Assembly: GCF_905332535.1 (NCBI RefSeq)
Contig: NZ_CAJOCF010000002.1
Span: 1-64,000 of the forward strand
Reading direction: 5' to 3'
Length of the DNA stretch: 64,000 nt
DNA from: Latilactobacillus fragifolii
Lineage (GTDB): Bacteria; Bacillota; Bacilli; Lactobacillales; Lactobacillaceae
Translations under genes and position numbers: made by a program
Shown here: in pieces, positions 33,876 through 41,952 of the stretch
How positions within the stretch are numbered: the first letter of the stretch is position 1
Layout of the letters: the number at the start of each line of letters is the position of its first letter
The notes under the pieces: model-generated
Told to the model about the DNA's origin: nothing
The model's input: the letters and a program-made list of their open reading frames with translations, nothing else
Database searches by the model: none

Positions 33876-35388
33876 TAACCTCTTTAATCAATGCTTTGCG
33901 ATCAATCTTCCCATTGACGGATAATGGTAATTTTTCTTGATAGACAAATCGTTGCGGAATCATGTAGTCCATTGTATTTTCAGCAAGTTCTGCTTTTAAC
34001 GTCTTCGTTAACTCATTCCCCGCTTCTTGGCCATCAGCTGGCACAACGTAGGCAATCAATTGCGTAACTTGATGGGCTTTATTGTAACGCGGTACGGTGC
34101 ATGCTTGATGAACTGCTGTTAATTGGCTTAAGTGATGGTCGATTTCCTCTAGTTCAATGCGATAACCGTGCATCTTAACTTGGAAGTCAGTCCGTCCTTT
34201 ATAAAAGAGTAAGCCATCTTCATTTTGAGTGACCAAATCACCTGAATGATAGAAGCGACGGCCATCTTTTTCGAAGAAGGCGGCGGCTGTCTTTTCGGGA
34301 TTGTTCAAGTAACCTTTTGAAACACTTGGACCACTGATTAAAAGTTCACCAGGTTGACCGGGTGTGACTGGGTTATTTTGTTCGTCCACGACGACGGTTT
34401 GCGTATCAGGTTTCGTGTACCCGATTGGGAGCCGATCATAAGTTGCTAAGAGTGCGGCCGTAATTTCGATGCTCGTCATCGCAACCGTTGCTTCAGTCGG
34501 TCCATAAGTATTGAAGATTTGTGCATCACCAAACCGTTCGCTTAACTTCGTCGCTGTTTGATGCGTTAACTCTTCCCCACAGAAAACAAATTGTTTCAAT
34601 TCTGGGAAATGTTCACTATCAAAGGTTGGTGACAATAAGCAAATTTCAGCAAACGATGGTGTTGAAACCCACTCGTTCACCTTAAGCGTTGGCAGAACTT
34701 GAAAGAGCGTCTTAAAATTGTCCGTCACAGCCTTTTCTAAAACGACGAGAGTTGCCCCTGAACATAACCCGGGGAATAAATCCATAACTGATAAATCGAA
34801 TGAGTATGGTGCTTGGATTAAAACACGGCTGTTGTCGGCAACATTGAAGGCTGGGTTGGCCCAATCAACAAAGCTTTGCAAATTACTTTCACTAATTTGA
34901 ACGCCTTTGGGTAACCCAGTGGTCCCAGACGTGAAGATGATGTAGAAATTCTCATTCCCTTGCACACTTTGGCTAGCATCATAATCGGTTGCCCCATTTG
35001 CAATCACCTCTGTTAATTGTGCTTTTGCAAACACGGGCATATTAACATCGATTGCTGTTTCGCCGGCCCATGATAGGACAGCAGCCGGGGTGGCGACTGC
35101 TTCAATCTGTTTGATCCGCGCCGGATCTGAATGTTGTTCAACCGGAATATAAGCATGACCGGCTTTAACAGCCCCGAGAAAAGTTGCCACCATTTCGAAG
35201 TTTTGACCACCGAAGACAATCACGGGAGCCTTAGCTGGTAAGGCTTGACTTTGAATGAAATGCGCAATGCGGTCTGAAGCAGCCTTTAGGTCGGCGTAAG
35301 TGTGTTGCGTCGTCCCTAATTGATAAGCCACAGTTTGTGGTTGATCAATTGCAATTGCATCAATTTGTTGAATGATATTCTTTTTCAT
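33862..35388 (-). CDS. dltA: D-alanine--D-alanyl carrier protein ligase
   Basis: A 508-residue adenylating enzyme that activates D-alanine with ATP and loads it on DltC. Motifs: FIIFTSGTTGLPKGVQ (P-loop), NTYGPTEATVA, GELLISGPSVSKGYL, FYHSGDLV, GRTDFQVKMHGYRIE and the C-terminal catalytic Lys in SVNGKIDRKAL. AAGGAG precedes the ATG. It follows dltX by 18 bases. Confidence 0.96.
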   Translation of the reverse strand: MKKNIIQQIDAIAIDQPQTVAYQLGTTQHTYADLKAASDRIAHFIQSQALPAKAPVIVFGGQNFEMVATFLGAVKAGHAYIPVEQHSDPARIKQIEAVATPAAVLSWAGETAIDVNMPVFAKAQLTEVIANGATDYDASQSVQGNENFYIIFTSGTTGLPKGVQISESNLQSFVDWANPAFNVADNSRVLIQAPYSFDLSVMDLFPGLCSGATLVVLEKAVTDNFKTLFQVLPTLKVNEWVSTPSFAEICLLSPTFDSEHFPELKQFVFCGEELTHQTATKLSERFGDAQIFNTYGPTEATVAMTSIEITAALLATYDRLPIGYTKPDTQTVVVDEQNNPVTPGQPGELLISGPSVSKGYLNNPEKTAAAFFEKDGRRFYHSGDLVTQNEDGLLFYKGRTDFQVKMHGYRIELEEIDHHLSQLTAVHQACTVPRYNKAHQVTQLIAYVVPADGQEAGNELTKTLKAELAENTMDYMIPQRFVYQEKLPLSVNGKIDRKALIKEVNGNA

Positions 35389-35406
35389 TTTAACGCCGCT
35401 CCTTCA

Positions 35407-35556
35407 TTAGAATTCATTGTAGATAAATTTAGGACTACCAATACCACTATAATCATATAAATAAAGTAAAATTAATAGAATAACAAAATAAATTATGGTT
35501 TTGCCAATGAAATTGACGGCCGGTTTATTCCAAAAATTAATTATTTTTTGACCCAT
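35407..35556 (-). CDS. dltX: DltX, small membrane protein of the dlt operon
   Basis: A 49-residue protein starting MGQKIINFWNKPAVNFIGKT, with a single membrane helix (about residues 20-34, IIYFVILLILLYLY) and the conserved C-terminus YSGIGSPKFIYNEF. Short proteins of this pattern directly upstream of dltA are DltX, now regarded as an intermediate in D-alanine transfer through its C-terminal motif. GGTGA lies 4 bases before the ATG. It is first in dltXABCD. Confidence 0.93.
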   Translation of the reverse strand: MGQKIINFWNKPAVNFIGKTIIYFVILLILLYLYDYSGIGSPKFIYNEF

Positions 35557-35671
35557 TTTTCACCATCTCTTTTTCCCTCGTTTTGATTTTCATTATTTTG
35601 TTCATCATTAAAGTTACCACAATGTTTATTAAACAACCACTAACATTTTTGTCACACACTGTCACATAAAA

Positions 35672-35700
35672 AACACCCACTAATTATAGTCGGTGTTTTC
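35672..35700 (-). terminator. Terminator of trxA
   Basis: AACACC(C)ACTA and TAGT(C)GGTGTT pair around ATTA with one central C-C mismatch; on the minus strand a TTTTTTA run follows. It insulates trxA from dlt. Confidence 0.75.
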
Positions 35701-35704
35701 ATAA

Positions 35705-36016
35705 TTAGTCGGTGTATTGTGCCAAAATTGTTTCTAGTTGTTCTTTATTATGGAACCCGGTAATTTTTTCAACAACTTGACCATCTTTTTTTACCACTAA
35801 CGTTGGAATCGCCATGATTCCGAAATTCGCAGGCGTTTTTGGATTAGCATCCACATCCATTTTACTAAATTTAACTTTGTCGTTTGTTTCTGCCAATGAT
35901 TCGATAACCGGTGATTGCATGCGACAAGGGCCACACCAAGTTGCCCAGAAGTCTGTCAAAACAACACCACTCTTTGTTTCTTCTTCATAATTTTTATCTG
36001 TTAATACTTGAACCAT
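35705..36016 (-). CDS. trxA: Thioredoxin
   Basis: A 103-residue thioredoxin with the active site ATWCGPCRMQSP, cis-Pro in AIPTLVV and the usual length. It reduces disulfides in the cytoplasm using thioredoxin reductase. GGAGG lies upstream; either the GTG at 36019 (7-base spacing) or the ATG at 36016 can be the start. It follows mutS2 at some distance with a terminator and two repeat copies between. Confidence 0.95.
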   Translation of the reverse strand: MVQVLTDKNYEEETKSGVVLTDFWATWCGPCRMQSPVIESLAETNDKVKFSKMDVDANPKTPANFGIMAIPTLVVKKDGQVVEKITGFHNKEQLETILAQYTD

Positions 36017-36147
36017 CACTATTAATCCTCCATTTAATTGCGTAAAATATATTATCTATTATGATACGCCTATCGTGGCTAAATAACAACTTAACTCGCT
36101 CATTATTCGTTACAGGCGGCCGATTTTACCGCCTTTTAATTTAACAA

Positions 36148-36203
36148 AAATAACCCCCCCAATTCTAACCAGGCAAGCCTGACGAAAATTGGGGGGGGTT
36201 TAG
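36148..36203 (-). terminator. Large hairpin, probable terminator of mutS2
   Basis: AACCCCCCCAATT and AATTGGGGGGGGTT pair around an inner segment with AGGC/GCCT; on the minus strand it continues GTTATTTTTG. It lies after the two repeat copies downstream of mutS2. Confidence 0.6.
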
Positions 36204-36213
36204 TTTGGCGATG

Positions 36214-36331
36214 AAAACGTGCTTTTTAAAGCTGATTCTTGTGCTTAACTTCGTATTGCAAACGATCGACTTCGGCGGTCATTCACAACACTGTGTTAAT
36301 GCTCAGAGTCAAACCGTTTTAAACGCACTCT
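36214..36331 (-). repeat. Intergenic hairpin repeat, copy A
   Basis: It carries the family blocks AAAACGTGCT, TGTGCTTAAC, GTTAATGCTCA and ACGCACTCT (plus strand) in the same order and spacing as the neighbouring copy, but the intervening stem segments differ: TTTTTAAAG pairs with GTTTTAAA, and TGATTCT with AGAGTCA. Arranged head to tail with copy B. Confidence 0.75.
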
Positions 36332-36336
36332 GTTCT

Positions 36337-36453
36337 AAAACGTGCTCTGGCAGGCATATTTCTGTGCTTAACCAAATTTGCCAAATCGGCGATTGCATCG
36401 CCAATTCGTCAAACCCAGTTAATGCTCAAACTATAAACGCCTGCCATCGCACT
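36337..36453 (-). repeat. Intergenic hairpin repeat, copy B
   Basis: It begins right at the mutS2 stop codon (minus orientation). Plus strand blocks: AAAACGTGCTCTGGCAGGCA, TGTGCTTAACC, inner hairpin GGCGATTGCATCGCC, GTTAATGCTCA, CGCCTGCCATCGCACTC. The arms TGGCAGGC and GCCTGCCA pair exactly. Confidence 0.85.
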
Positions 36454-38817
36454 CTATTTGAATGTTACTATCGTCGCACCATTGCCGCCTGCATTTGCTG
36501 GGGCGTATTCGTATTTCTTTACTTGGCGATTGTTTTTTAGGTAATCTTGAACCCCTTGGCGGATTGCGCCGGTCCCTTTTCCGTGGACAATTGTCACTTG
36601 TTGGTAGTTCGCCAACAAGGCCGCATCGACGTATTGATCAACTTCGGCCATTGCTTCTTCGTACCGTTTACCGCGTAAATCGAGTTGCGCTTTAACGTGG
36701 CGGGCACCACCGCTTTTAACAGTTGTCACATGCCGTTGTGGCCGATTATCTTCAACAACTTTTTGTTTTTCGAGGTCTTCACTAGCAATCTTCATTTTGA
36801 TAATGCCCATTTGAACTTCCCAATTCTTGGCATCGATTTGGCGCACTAATGTCCCCCGCTGACCATATGAAGTAACCAGCACATCATCGCCTTCTTTAAG
36901 GGCTTGACGGCGTTTGGCCCGTTGAAGCACTTTGTTTTTCTTCAAGGTTGTTTCTTGATGCAGTTGACCTAATTCAGACTTCGCATCAATTAATTGATTT
37001 TCCTTAATCTGGGTCCCTTGATTCATCTGCATGTCCCGCAACTTAGCAATCACTTTATCTGCTTTGACCTCAGCCTTTTCGACGATTGCATTCGCTTTTT
37101 CTTTAGCTTTCGTCATTTCGGTTTCACGGTCCTCGAGGAATTGTTGATAAGCAGTTGATAACTGTTGATGTAATTCAGTGGCTTCTGTCAATTCATGACG
37201 TAAAGCATGGTATTCCGTTTCAGCTGCCTTGCGTTGATTTTCAAGATCAGTAATCATATTGTTTAAATCTTGGCTTTCATCGTCCATCAATTGTTTGGCT
37301 TGTTGCACAATCGCGCTTGGTAGGCCTAGACGAGTTGAAATATCAAACGCGTTACTGCGACCAGGAACCCCAATCAATAAGCGGTACGTTGGTTGCAGGG
37401 TAGCAACATCGAATTCCATGCTGGCATTAATCGTTTGGGGACGGTTATAACCGTAAATTTTTAATTCAGGATAATGGGTTGAAGCAACCACATCAGCCCC
37501 AACAATCCCAATTTGATCCAAGATCGCAATCGCTAAAGCCGCGCCTTCTTGTGGATCAGTTCCTGCCCCTAGTTCATCAAGCAAGACTAAACTCCGATTA
37601 TCAATATGTTGGAGAATCTGAATGATATTTTCCATATGGGCTGAGAACGTACTCAAGTTTTGTTCAATCGATTGTTCATCGCCAATATCGGCAAAAATAT
37701 CTGAGAACACACCGACTTGACTCTCTTCACGCGCGGTAATGAATAATCCGGATTGGGCCATTAATTGGACTAACCCCAATGTTTTCAACGTAATGGTTTT
37801 CCCACCAGTATTCGGGCCAGTCACCACAATGGCTTGGTAATCCGCACCAATCGCGATATCGTTGGCAACGACTTTTTCCGCGTCAATTAATGGGTGGCGT
37901 GCTTGTTTAAGTTCGACATGGTTCTCTAAATTAATTAAAGGTTCAGTTGCCTTCAATGTTTTGGCAAGTTGGGCCTTAGCGTTGACGAAATCAAGTTGGC
38001 CCAGCAATTCAGCATTCGCTAAAATATTGTGGCGTTCTGGCACAATCGCTGCAGATAACTCAGCCAAAATCCGTTCGACTTCCTGTTGTTCTTCAATTTG
38101 TAGTTGACGCAAGCGGTTATTCAATTCCATGATGGCCTGTGGTTCCATAAATAGCGTTTGGCCACTAGCACTTTGATCATGCACAACACCACCGAATTGA
38201 CCACGGTATTCTTGTTTAACGGGAATCACATAACGATCATTGCGAATCGTGACGATCGGATCACTTAAATATTTGGCTTTAGCCCCATGTGTATAGTTCG
38301 CCATCCGTGATCTGATTTGGCCTTCTAATTGTTTTAACCCAGTTCGTAAGCCACGTAACTTGGTGGAAGCCGTGTCTAAAACGGCCCCATCGTCAGCGAC
38401 CGAACTTCTAATTTTTTCAGTTAGTTGCGGTAAAGTTACCAATTGTGCGACTAACTCTGGTAAGGCTTTTAAAGTTAGTTCATCTTTTTCTAAGTCATCA
38501 AAGAAACGAACCGTCGCAGAAGTAGCACGTAAAACCCGCCCGAGTTGTGCGAGTTCGGCACCATTTAAAGTGGCCCCGATTTCGATTCGTTTTAGGTGCG
38601 GACGAATATTATCTAATTGTGGCAAAGGAATGCCACCCTTTAGCCGTTCAATATCGACCCCATCTTTGGTCTGATCCAAACGTTCTTGAATCAATACCGC
38701 ATCGCTAGATGGCGTTAGTTGCATGATTTGCTCTTGACCAAACGCCGTGATGGCATGGCTTTGGAGCATTTGTTTAATTTTATCGTATTCCAGTGTTTGT
38801 AATATTTTATGATTCAT
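36454..38817 (-). CDS. mutS2: MutS2 endonuclease/ATPase
   Basis: A 787-residue MutS-family protein without the mismatch-recognition domains. Walker A GPNTGGKTITLKTLG (about residues 333-347), Walker B SLVLLDELGAGTDPQEGAALA, a long coiled coil (about 510-620), and a C-terminal Smr nuclease domain (LDLRGKRYEEAM, IVHGKGTGAIRQGVQ). MutS2 suppresses recombination and in Bacillus also splits stalled ribosomes. AAGGAG precedes the ATG. Gene order cvpA-mutS2-trxA next to divergent rnhC is conserved in Firmicutes. Confidence 0.95.
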   Translation of the reverse strand: MNHKILQTLEYDKIKQMLQSHAITAFGQEQIMQLTPSSDAVLIQERLDQTKDGVDIERLKGGIPLPQLDNIRPHLKRIEIGATLNGAELAQLGRVLRATSATVRFFDDLEKDELTLKALPELVAQLVTLPQLTEKIRSSVADDGAVLDTASTKLRGLRTGLKQLEGQIRSRMANYTHGAKAKYLSDPIVTIRNDRYVIPVKQEYRGQFGGVVHDQSASGQTLFMEPQAIMELNNRLRQLQIEEQQEVERILAELSAAIVPERHNILANAELLGQLDFVNAKAQLAKTLKATEPLINLENHVELKQARHPLIDAEKVVANDIAIGADYQAIVVTGPNTGGKTITLKTLGLVQLMAQSGLFITAREESQVGVFSDIFADIGDEQSIEQNLSTFSAHMENIIQILQHIDNRSLVLLDELGAGTDPQEGAALAIAILDQIGIVGADVVASTHYPELKIYGYNRPQTINASMEFDVATLQPTYRLLIGVPGRSNAFDISTRLGLPSAIVQQAKQLMDDESQDLNNMITDLENQRKAAETEYHALRHELTEATELHQQLSTAYQQFLEDRETEMTKAKEKANAIVEKAEVKADKVIAKLRDMQMNQGTQIKENQLIDAKSELGQLHQETTLKKNKVLQRAKRRQALKEGDDVLVTSYGQRGTLVRQIDAKNWEVQMGIIKMKIASEDLEKQKVVEDNRPQRHVTTVKSGGARHVKAQLDLRGKRYEEAMAEVDQYVDAALLANYQQVTIVHGKGTGAIRQGVQDYLKNNRQVKKYEYAPANAGGNGATIVTFK

Positions 38818-38877
38818 TTAAGTTAACTCCTTCTAAAAAAGGGGCGACTTCCGTCAACCCCAACTGCACTATTCACT

Positions 38878-39417
38878 TTAGCCAGCAACCCACCAGTTTG
38901 TCACCTGTGATGTGAGAACTGGTGTGTGTAAGACAATGACGCGCGCAACGGTCGAGTTTTCCAATGTCTTCTGTAAGCCGTCGACTGGCACTAAGGCCAC
39001 CACGTATAGGAGTAAAAAGATGCCTACATAAACGACTAAAAAACTTAAAAGTCCCCCTGCCGCCTTATTAAATTGCTTCAAGCCTGGCATATAGGTCAAT
39101 GAATTCAACAATAATCCGATTAACCGGACTAGCAAGCCGCCAATAAACATCACAAGTATAAAGGCGACACCAATATAAAACGCATCATCGAGTGATAAGC
39201 CAATACTCTTTTGGAAAAATGCAAAATAGCTGTTTTCAGTTGCCGATGGATATGGCACCAGTAAACTTAGCTTAGGACCTAATGATCGGCTCATCGCTTG
39301 AGCAATCCAAAAGACGATGAAGTAACCAATCGTGTAGACGGCTTGCATGATAAAGCCCCGTCTAACTCCCGTGTAAATAGCATATAACAACATTAAGATA
39401 ATAATTAGACTTAGCAT
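38878..39417 (-). CDS. cvpA: CvpA family membrane protein
   Basis: A 179-residue protein with four hydrophobic helices (about 2-32, 80-106, 118-142 and the stretch before 35). Signature GVRRGFIMQAVYTIGYF and the amphipathic LIGLLLNSLTYMPGLKQFNKAAGGLL correspond to CvpA/YshB, linked to colicin V production in enterobacteria and of unclear role elsewhere. AAGGGGA precedes the ATG. Probable operon with mutS2 (60-base gap). Confidence 0.87.
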   Translation of the reverse strand: MLSLIIILMLLYAIYTGVRRGFIMQAVYTIGYFIVFWIAQAMSRSLGPKLSLLVPYPSATENSYFAFFQKSIGLSLDDAFYIGVAFILVMFIGGLLVRLIGLLLNSLTYMPGLKQFNKAAGGLLSFLVVYVGIFLLLYVVALVPVDGLQKTLENSTVARVIVLHTPVLTSQVTNWWVAG

Positions 39418-39609
39418 GAGTTCCCCTTAGATACGCGTTTATGGCGTAGATGTCTGGTTTATAATTTTTGAATATATTTGAAACATGCGCTGGATGTCGC
39501 ACTTTAATTTTATTTGCTAGTTCAACTGAACTATTTTATCATGAAATAAGGGAAAGTGGCAATTTTACTCCGAATCTCTTCATTTGCCACTCATTAAGGA
39601 GCTAAGTGT

Positions 39610-40533
39610 ATGCAAGCAGTCATCAAAGTGACACCCTCACAATTAACCACCATTCAAAAAAATTATCCGACTAACCGTCAATTGCCACCAGGAGCCGTTT
39701 TTGCGCATCAAGCCAATGGTCTGAGTATTACCGGTTATCGTTCCGGCAAAGTATTATTCCAAGGCGCCAATGCCGAACAAGAAGCTGCTAAATGGGGCCT
39801 TGCTGCTCCTAGCAAAGCAAAAGCGACCAATCGCGCTAAACCAAAAGCGCCCAAAGGTGATGTTTTGCCAACTGATTTTGCCAAATGGTCCGTTTTAGGT
39901 TCAGATGAAGTCGGTAACGGGAGCTACTTCGGTCCGCTAACCATCGCGGCTGTGTACGTCAGCCAAGAGCATCTGGCATTCGTCAATAGCCTAGGTGTTG
40001 CGGATTCCAAAACGCTAAGCGACGCACAAATCGACCAGATGGCGATTAAAATGATGGCCAAACTCCCCTATCACATCGTCAACATTATGCCGGCTAAATA
40101 CAATGAAGTACACGCGACAATGAACATCGAAAAAATGAAGGCCATCAGCCATAATTTTGCGCTTCTCAAAGTCTTACAAAAAATCCAACCTGAAAAACCC
40201 GCTGGTATTCTAATTGATCAATTCGAACCTCGCGGTGTTTACTACAACTATTTAAAGAATGAGCCCGTCGTTTTACGCGATAACGTTTACTTCTCAACCA
40301 AAGCAGAACAATTTCATCTAGCCGTGGCTGCTGCTTCAATCCTAGCCCGTCATCAAGCCAACCAATCAATGCTTGAATTATCTAAAAAAGCTGGCCGCCA
40401 CATCCCACTTGGTAACCATCAAGCAGTCAACCAAATCGCTGCAGATTTACTCGCAAAAGGCGGAATGGCTTACCTTGGCGAATTTGCTAAGTTACATTTC
40501 ATTAACACAGAGAAAGCACAGAAATTATTATAG
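39610..40533 (+). CDS. rnhC: Ribonuclease HIII
   Basis: A 307-residue type 2 RNase H that degrades RNA in RNA-DNA hybrids. The N-terminal TBP-like substrate domain (1-85) precedes the catalytic domain with SDEVGNGSYFGP (Asp-Glu-Gly of RNase HIII), VADSKTLSD and ILIDQF. The RNase HIII-specific DEG(N)G motif separates it from RNase HII. AAGGAG lies 9 bases before the ATG. Divergent from cvpA-mutS2. Confidence 0.95.
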   Translation: MQAVIKVTPSQLTTIQKNYPTNRQLPPGAVFAHQANGLSITGYRSGKVLFQGANAEQEAAKWGLAAPSKAKATNRAKPKAPKGDVLPTDFAKWSVLGSDEVGNGSYFGPLTIAAVYVSQEHLAFVNSLGVADSKTLSDAQIDQMAIKMMAKLPYHIVNIMPAKYNEVHATMNIEKMKAISHNFALLKVLQKIQPEKPAGILIDQFEPRGVYYNYLKNEPVVLRDNVYFSTKAEQFHLAVAAASILARHQANQSMLELSKKAGRHIPLGNHQAVNQIAADLLAKGGMAYLGEFAKLHFINTEKAQKLL

Positions 40534-40610
40534 CGTTTATTTAAAGCGAGTTACCGCCAAGCCTTAGCAGCTACTTAAAAAAGCGTCTCAACACCTTACA
40601 GGGCCACCAC

Positions 40611-40663
40611 GTATAAAAAGGGTTACCGTCGCAATTATTAATTGCGGCGGTAACCCTTTTTTA
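40611..40663. terminator. Bidirectional terminator between rnhC and the DUF1292 gene
   Basis: AAAAAGGGTTACCG.CGCAATT and AATTGCG.CGGTAACCCTTTTTT pair with one mismatch. The 150 bases around it show nothing else. Confidence 0.92.
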
Positions 40664-40720
40664 AAGTTAACGGCAAACCAGATGGCCACTAAGTAAAACC
40701 TTCTGTTCGCTGACACATAT

Positions 40721-41032
40721 CTAGTTCATATTGTCGTCTGCCAAAAATGTGTTCAAGACTTCTTCTACCATTTCCCATTCTTCATCGTCTTCAATTGGGA
40801 ATAAATCACCTTCGCTAGCATTACCAGCATCGTCAGACGTGAATGAGAAAGCCTGAATATCTACTTCTTCATCTTCTTCAGCACTGGTTGGGTACAATAA
40901 CACATATGATTTACCGTAATCTTCAGAATCAAATGTAAAGAGTACTTGGTATAATTCTTCGTTACCTTGATCGTCAATTAGTGTAATTTGTTGTTCTTCA
41001 TCTTGGTGGATGTTCTTGTTATCTTCAGTCAT
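40721..41032 (-). CDS. yrzB: DUF1292 acidic protein (YrzB)
   Basis: A 103-residue very acidic protein with the DUF1292 pattern ITLIDDQGNEELYQVLFTFD, SEDYGKSYVLLYP, EWEMVEEVLNTFL. Function unknown. It is the third gene after ireB and ruvX, an order conserved with B. subtilis yrzL-yrrK-yrzB downstream of alaS. Confidence 0.9.
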   Translation of the reverse strand: MTEDNKNIHQDEEQQITLIDDQGNEELYQVLFTFDSEDYGKSYVLLYPTSAEEDEEVDIQAFSFTSDDAGNASEGDLFPIEDDEEWEMVEEVLNTFLADDNMN

Positions 41033-41060
41033 TCATCAAAACTCCTTAATTGTTTTTTTA

Positions 41061-41498
41061 TTAGCCTTGTGTTAAGCGACCATGCGCGTCCAAGTAGTTC
41101 TGCAAAATCATCACTGCAGCGAGTTTATCAATCACTTGCTTGCGTTTCTTCCGTGACGTATCTGCTTGTTCCACTAACATGCGTTCAGCCTGAACCGTTG
41201 TTAGGCGTTCATCGATGTAATCAACCGGAATCTCTGGGAAAAGTTCATTCAGCATTGCCCCATATTCTTGCGCTTTAAGCGCCCGTGGCCCAATTGAATT
41301 GTTCATATTCTTGGGGAGTCCCAAAACAAAACCGGTCACTTGATGTTCTGCAACCAATTCTTTCACGCGGTCTAACCCAAATTCTGATTCATCTTCATTG
41401 ATGCGAATAATCTCAACTCCTTGGGCTGTCCAGCCCAATAAATCACTAATCGCAATGCCAACCGTTTTTGATCCAACATCAAATCCCATTAAGCGCAT
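41061..41498 (-). CDS. ruvX: YqgF/RuvX-type nuclease
   Basis: A 145-residue RNase H-fold protein: [44 protein letters not shown] and [15 protein letters not shown] carry the conserved acidic residues. Family members process the 16S rRNA 5' end or resolve recombination intermediates. Its ATG shares a base with the ireB stop (TAATG). Confidence 0.93.
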   Translation of the reverse strand: MRLMGFDVGSKTVGIAISDLLGWTAQGVEIIRINEDESEFGLDRVKELVAEHQVTGFVLGLPKNMNNSIGPRALKAQEYGAMLNELFPEIPVDYIDERLTTVQAERMLVEQADTSRKKRKQVIDKLAAVMILQNYLDAHGRLTQG

Positions 41499-41758
41499 TA
41501 TTTAATCGTTTCCTTATCCAAATAATTTTTAACTAATTCCTCGATAATTTCATCACGTTCATGCTTGCGAATTAAATTACGAGCATCATTATAGCGCGGG
41601 ATGTATGCTGGATCACCGGACAACAGATAACCTACAATCTGATTAATTGGGTTGTAGCCCTTTTCTTCTAATGTCTGATAAACCGTCGTTAATGTTTCAT
41701 GAACATTCTTAGGACTATTTTTACCAAAATCAAAATGGACTGTTTTATCTAGATTCAT
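41498..41758 (-). CDS. ireB: IreB family regulatory protein
   Basis: An 86-residue protein matching UPF0297/IreB along its full length ([33 protein letters not shown]-like region, [20 protein letters not shown]). In Enterococcus IreB is phosphorylated by the kinase IreK and affects cephalosporin tolerance. First gene of a three-gene operon; GAGGTG precedes the ATG. Confidence 0.93.
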   Translation of the reverse strand: MNLDKTVHFDFGKNSPKNVHETLTTVYQTLEEKGYNPINQIVGYLLSGDPAYIPRYNDARNLIRKHERDEIIEELVKNYLDKETIK

Positions 41759-41796
41759 CTCTCAACACCTCAACTTTTCGCTACTTATACAACCAT

Positions 41797-41825
41797 ATTC
41801 TACTCGAAAATAGGACAAAGTACAA
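41797..41825 (-). promoter_or_regulatory. Promoter of ireB-ruvX-yrzB
   Basis: Minus strand TTGTAC (41820-41825), 17 bases, TAGAAT (41797-41802), about 40 bases before the ireB ATG. Confidence 0.55.
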
Positions 41826-41897
41826 CTCTCCTCGCTTAGCAGAATACGGATGGAAGATAACTATAACATATTTTGCCAAATTGATTAATAAAAAGGC

Positions 41898-41949
41898 CAA
41901 AAAAATAACGGGATGGCAATCAATTAAAAATTGACGCCAATCCCGTTAT
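41898..41949 (-). terminator. Terminator of alaS
   Basis: AACGGGATGGC.ATCAATT and AATTGA.GCCAATCCCGTT pair with few mismatches; on the minus strand ATTTTTTTGG follows. Confidence 0.85.
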
Positions 41950-41952
41950 CCA

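Noticed and set aside
36205-36540. 111-codon plus-strand reading frame with several Cys
   Set aside because: It coincides with the two hairpin repeats and the end of mutS2; no ribosome site, so the frame is a by-product of the repeats.
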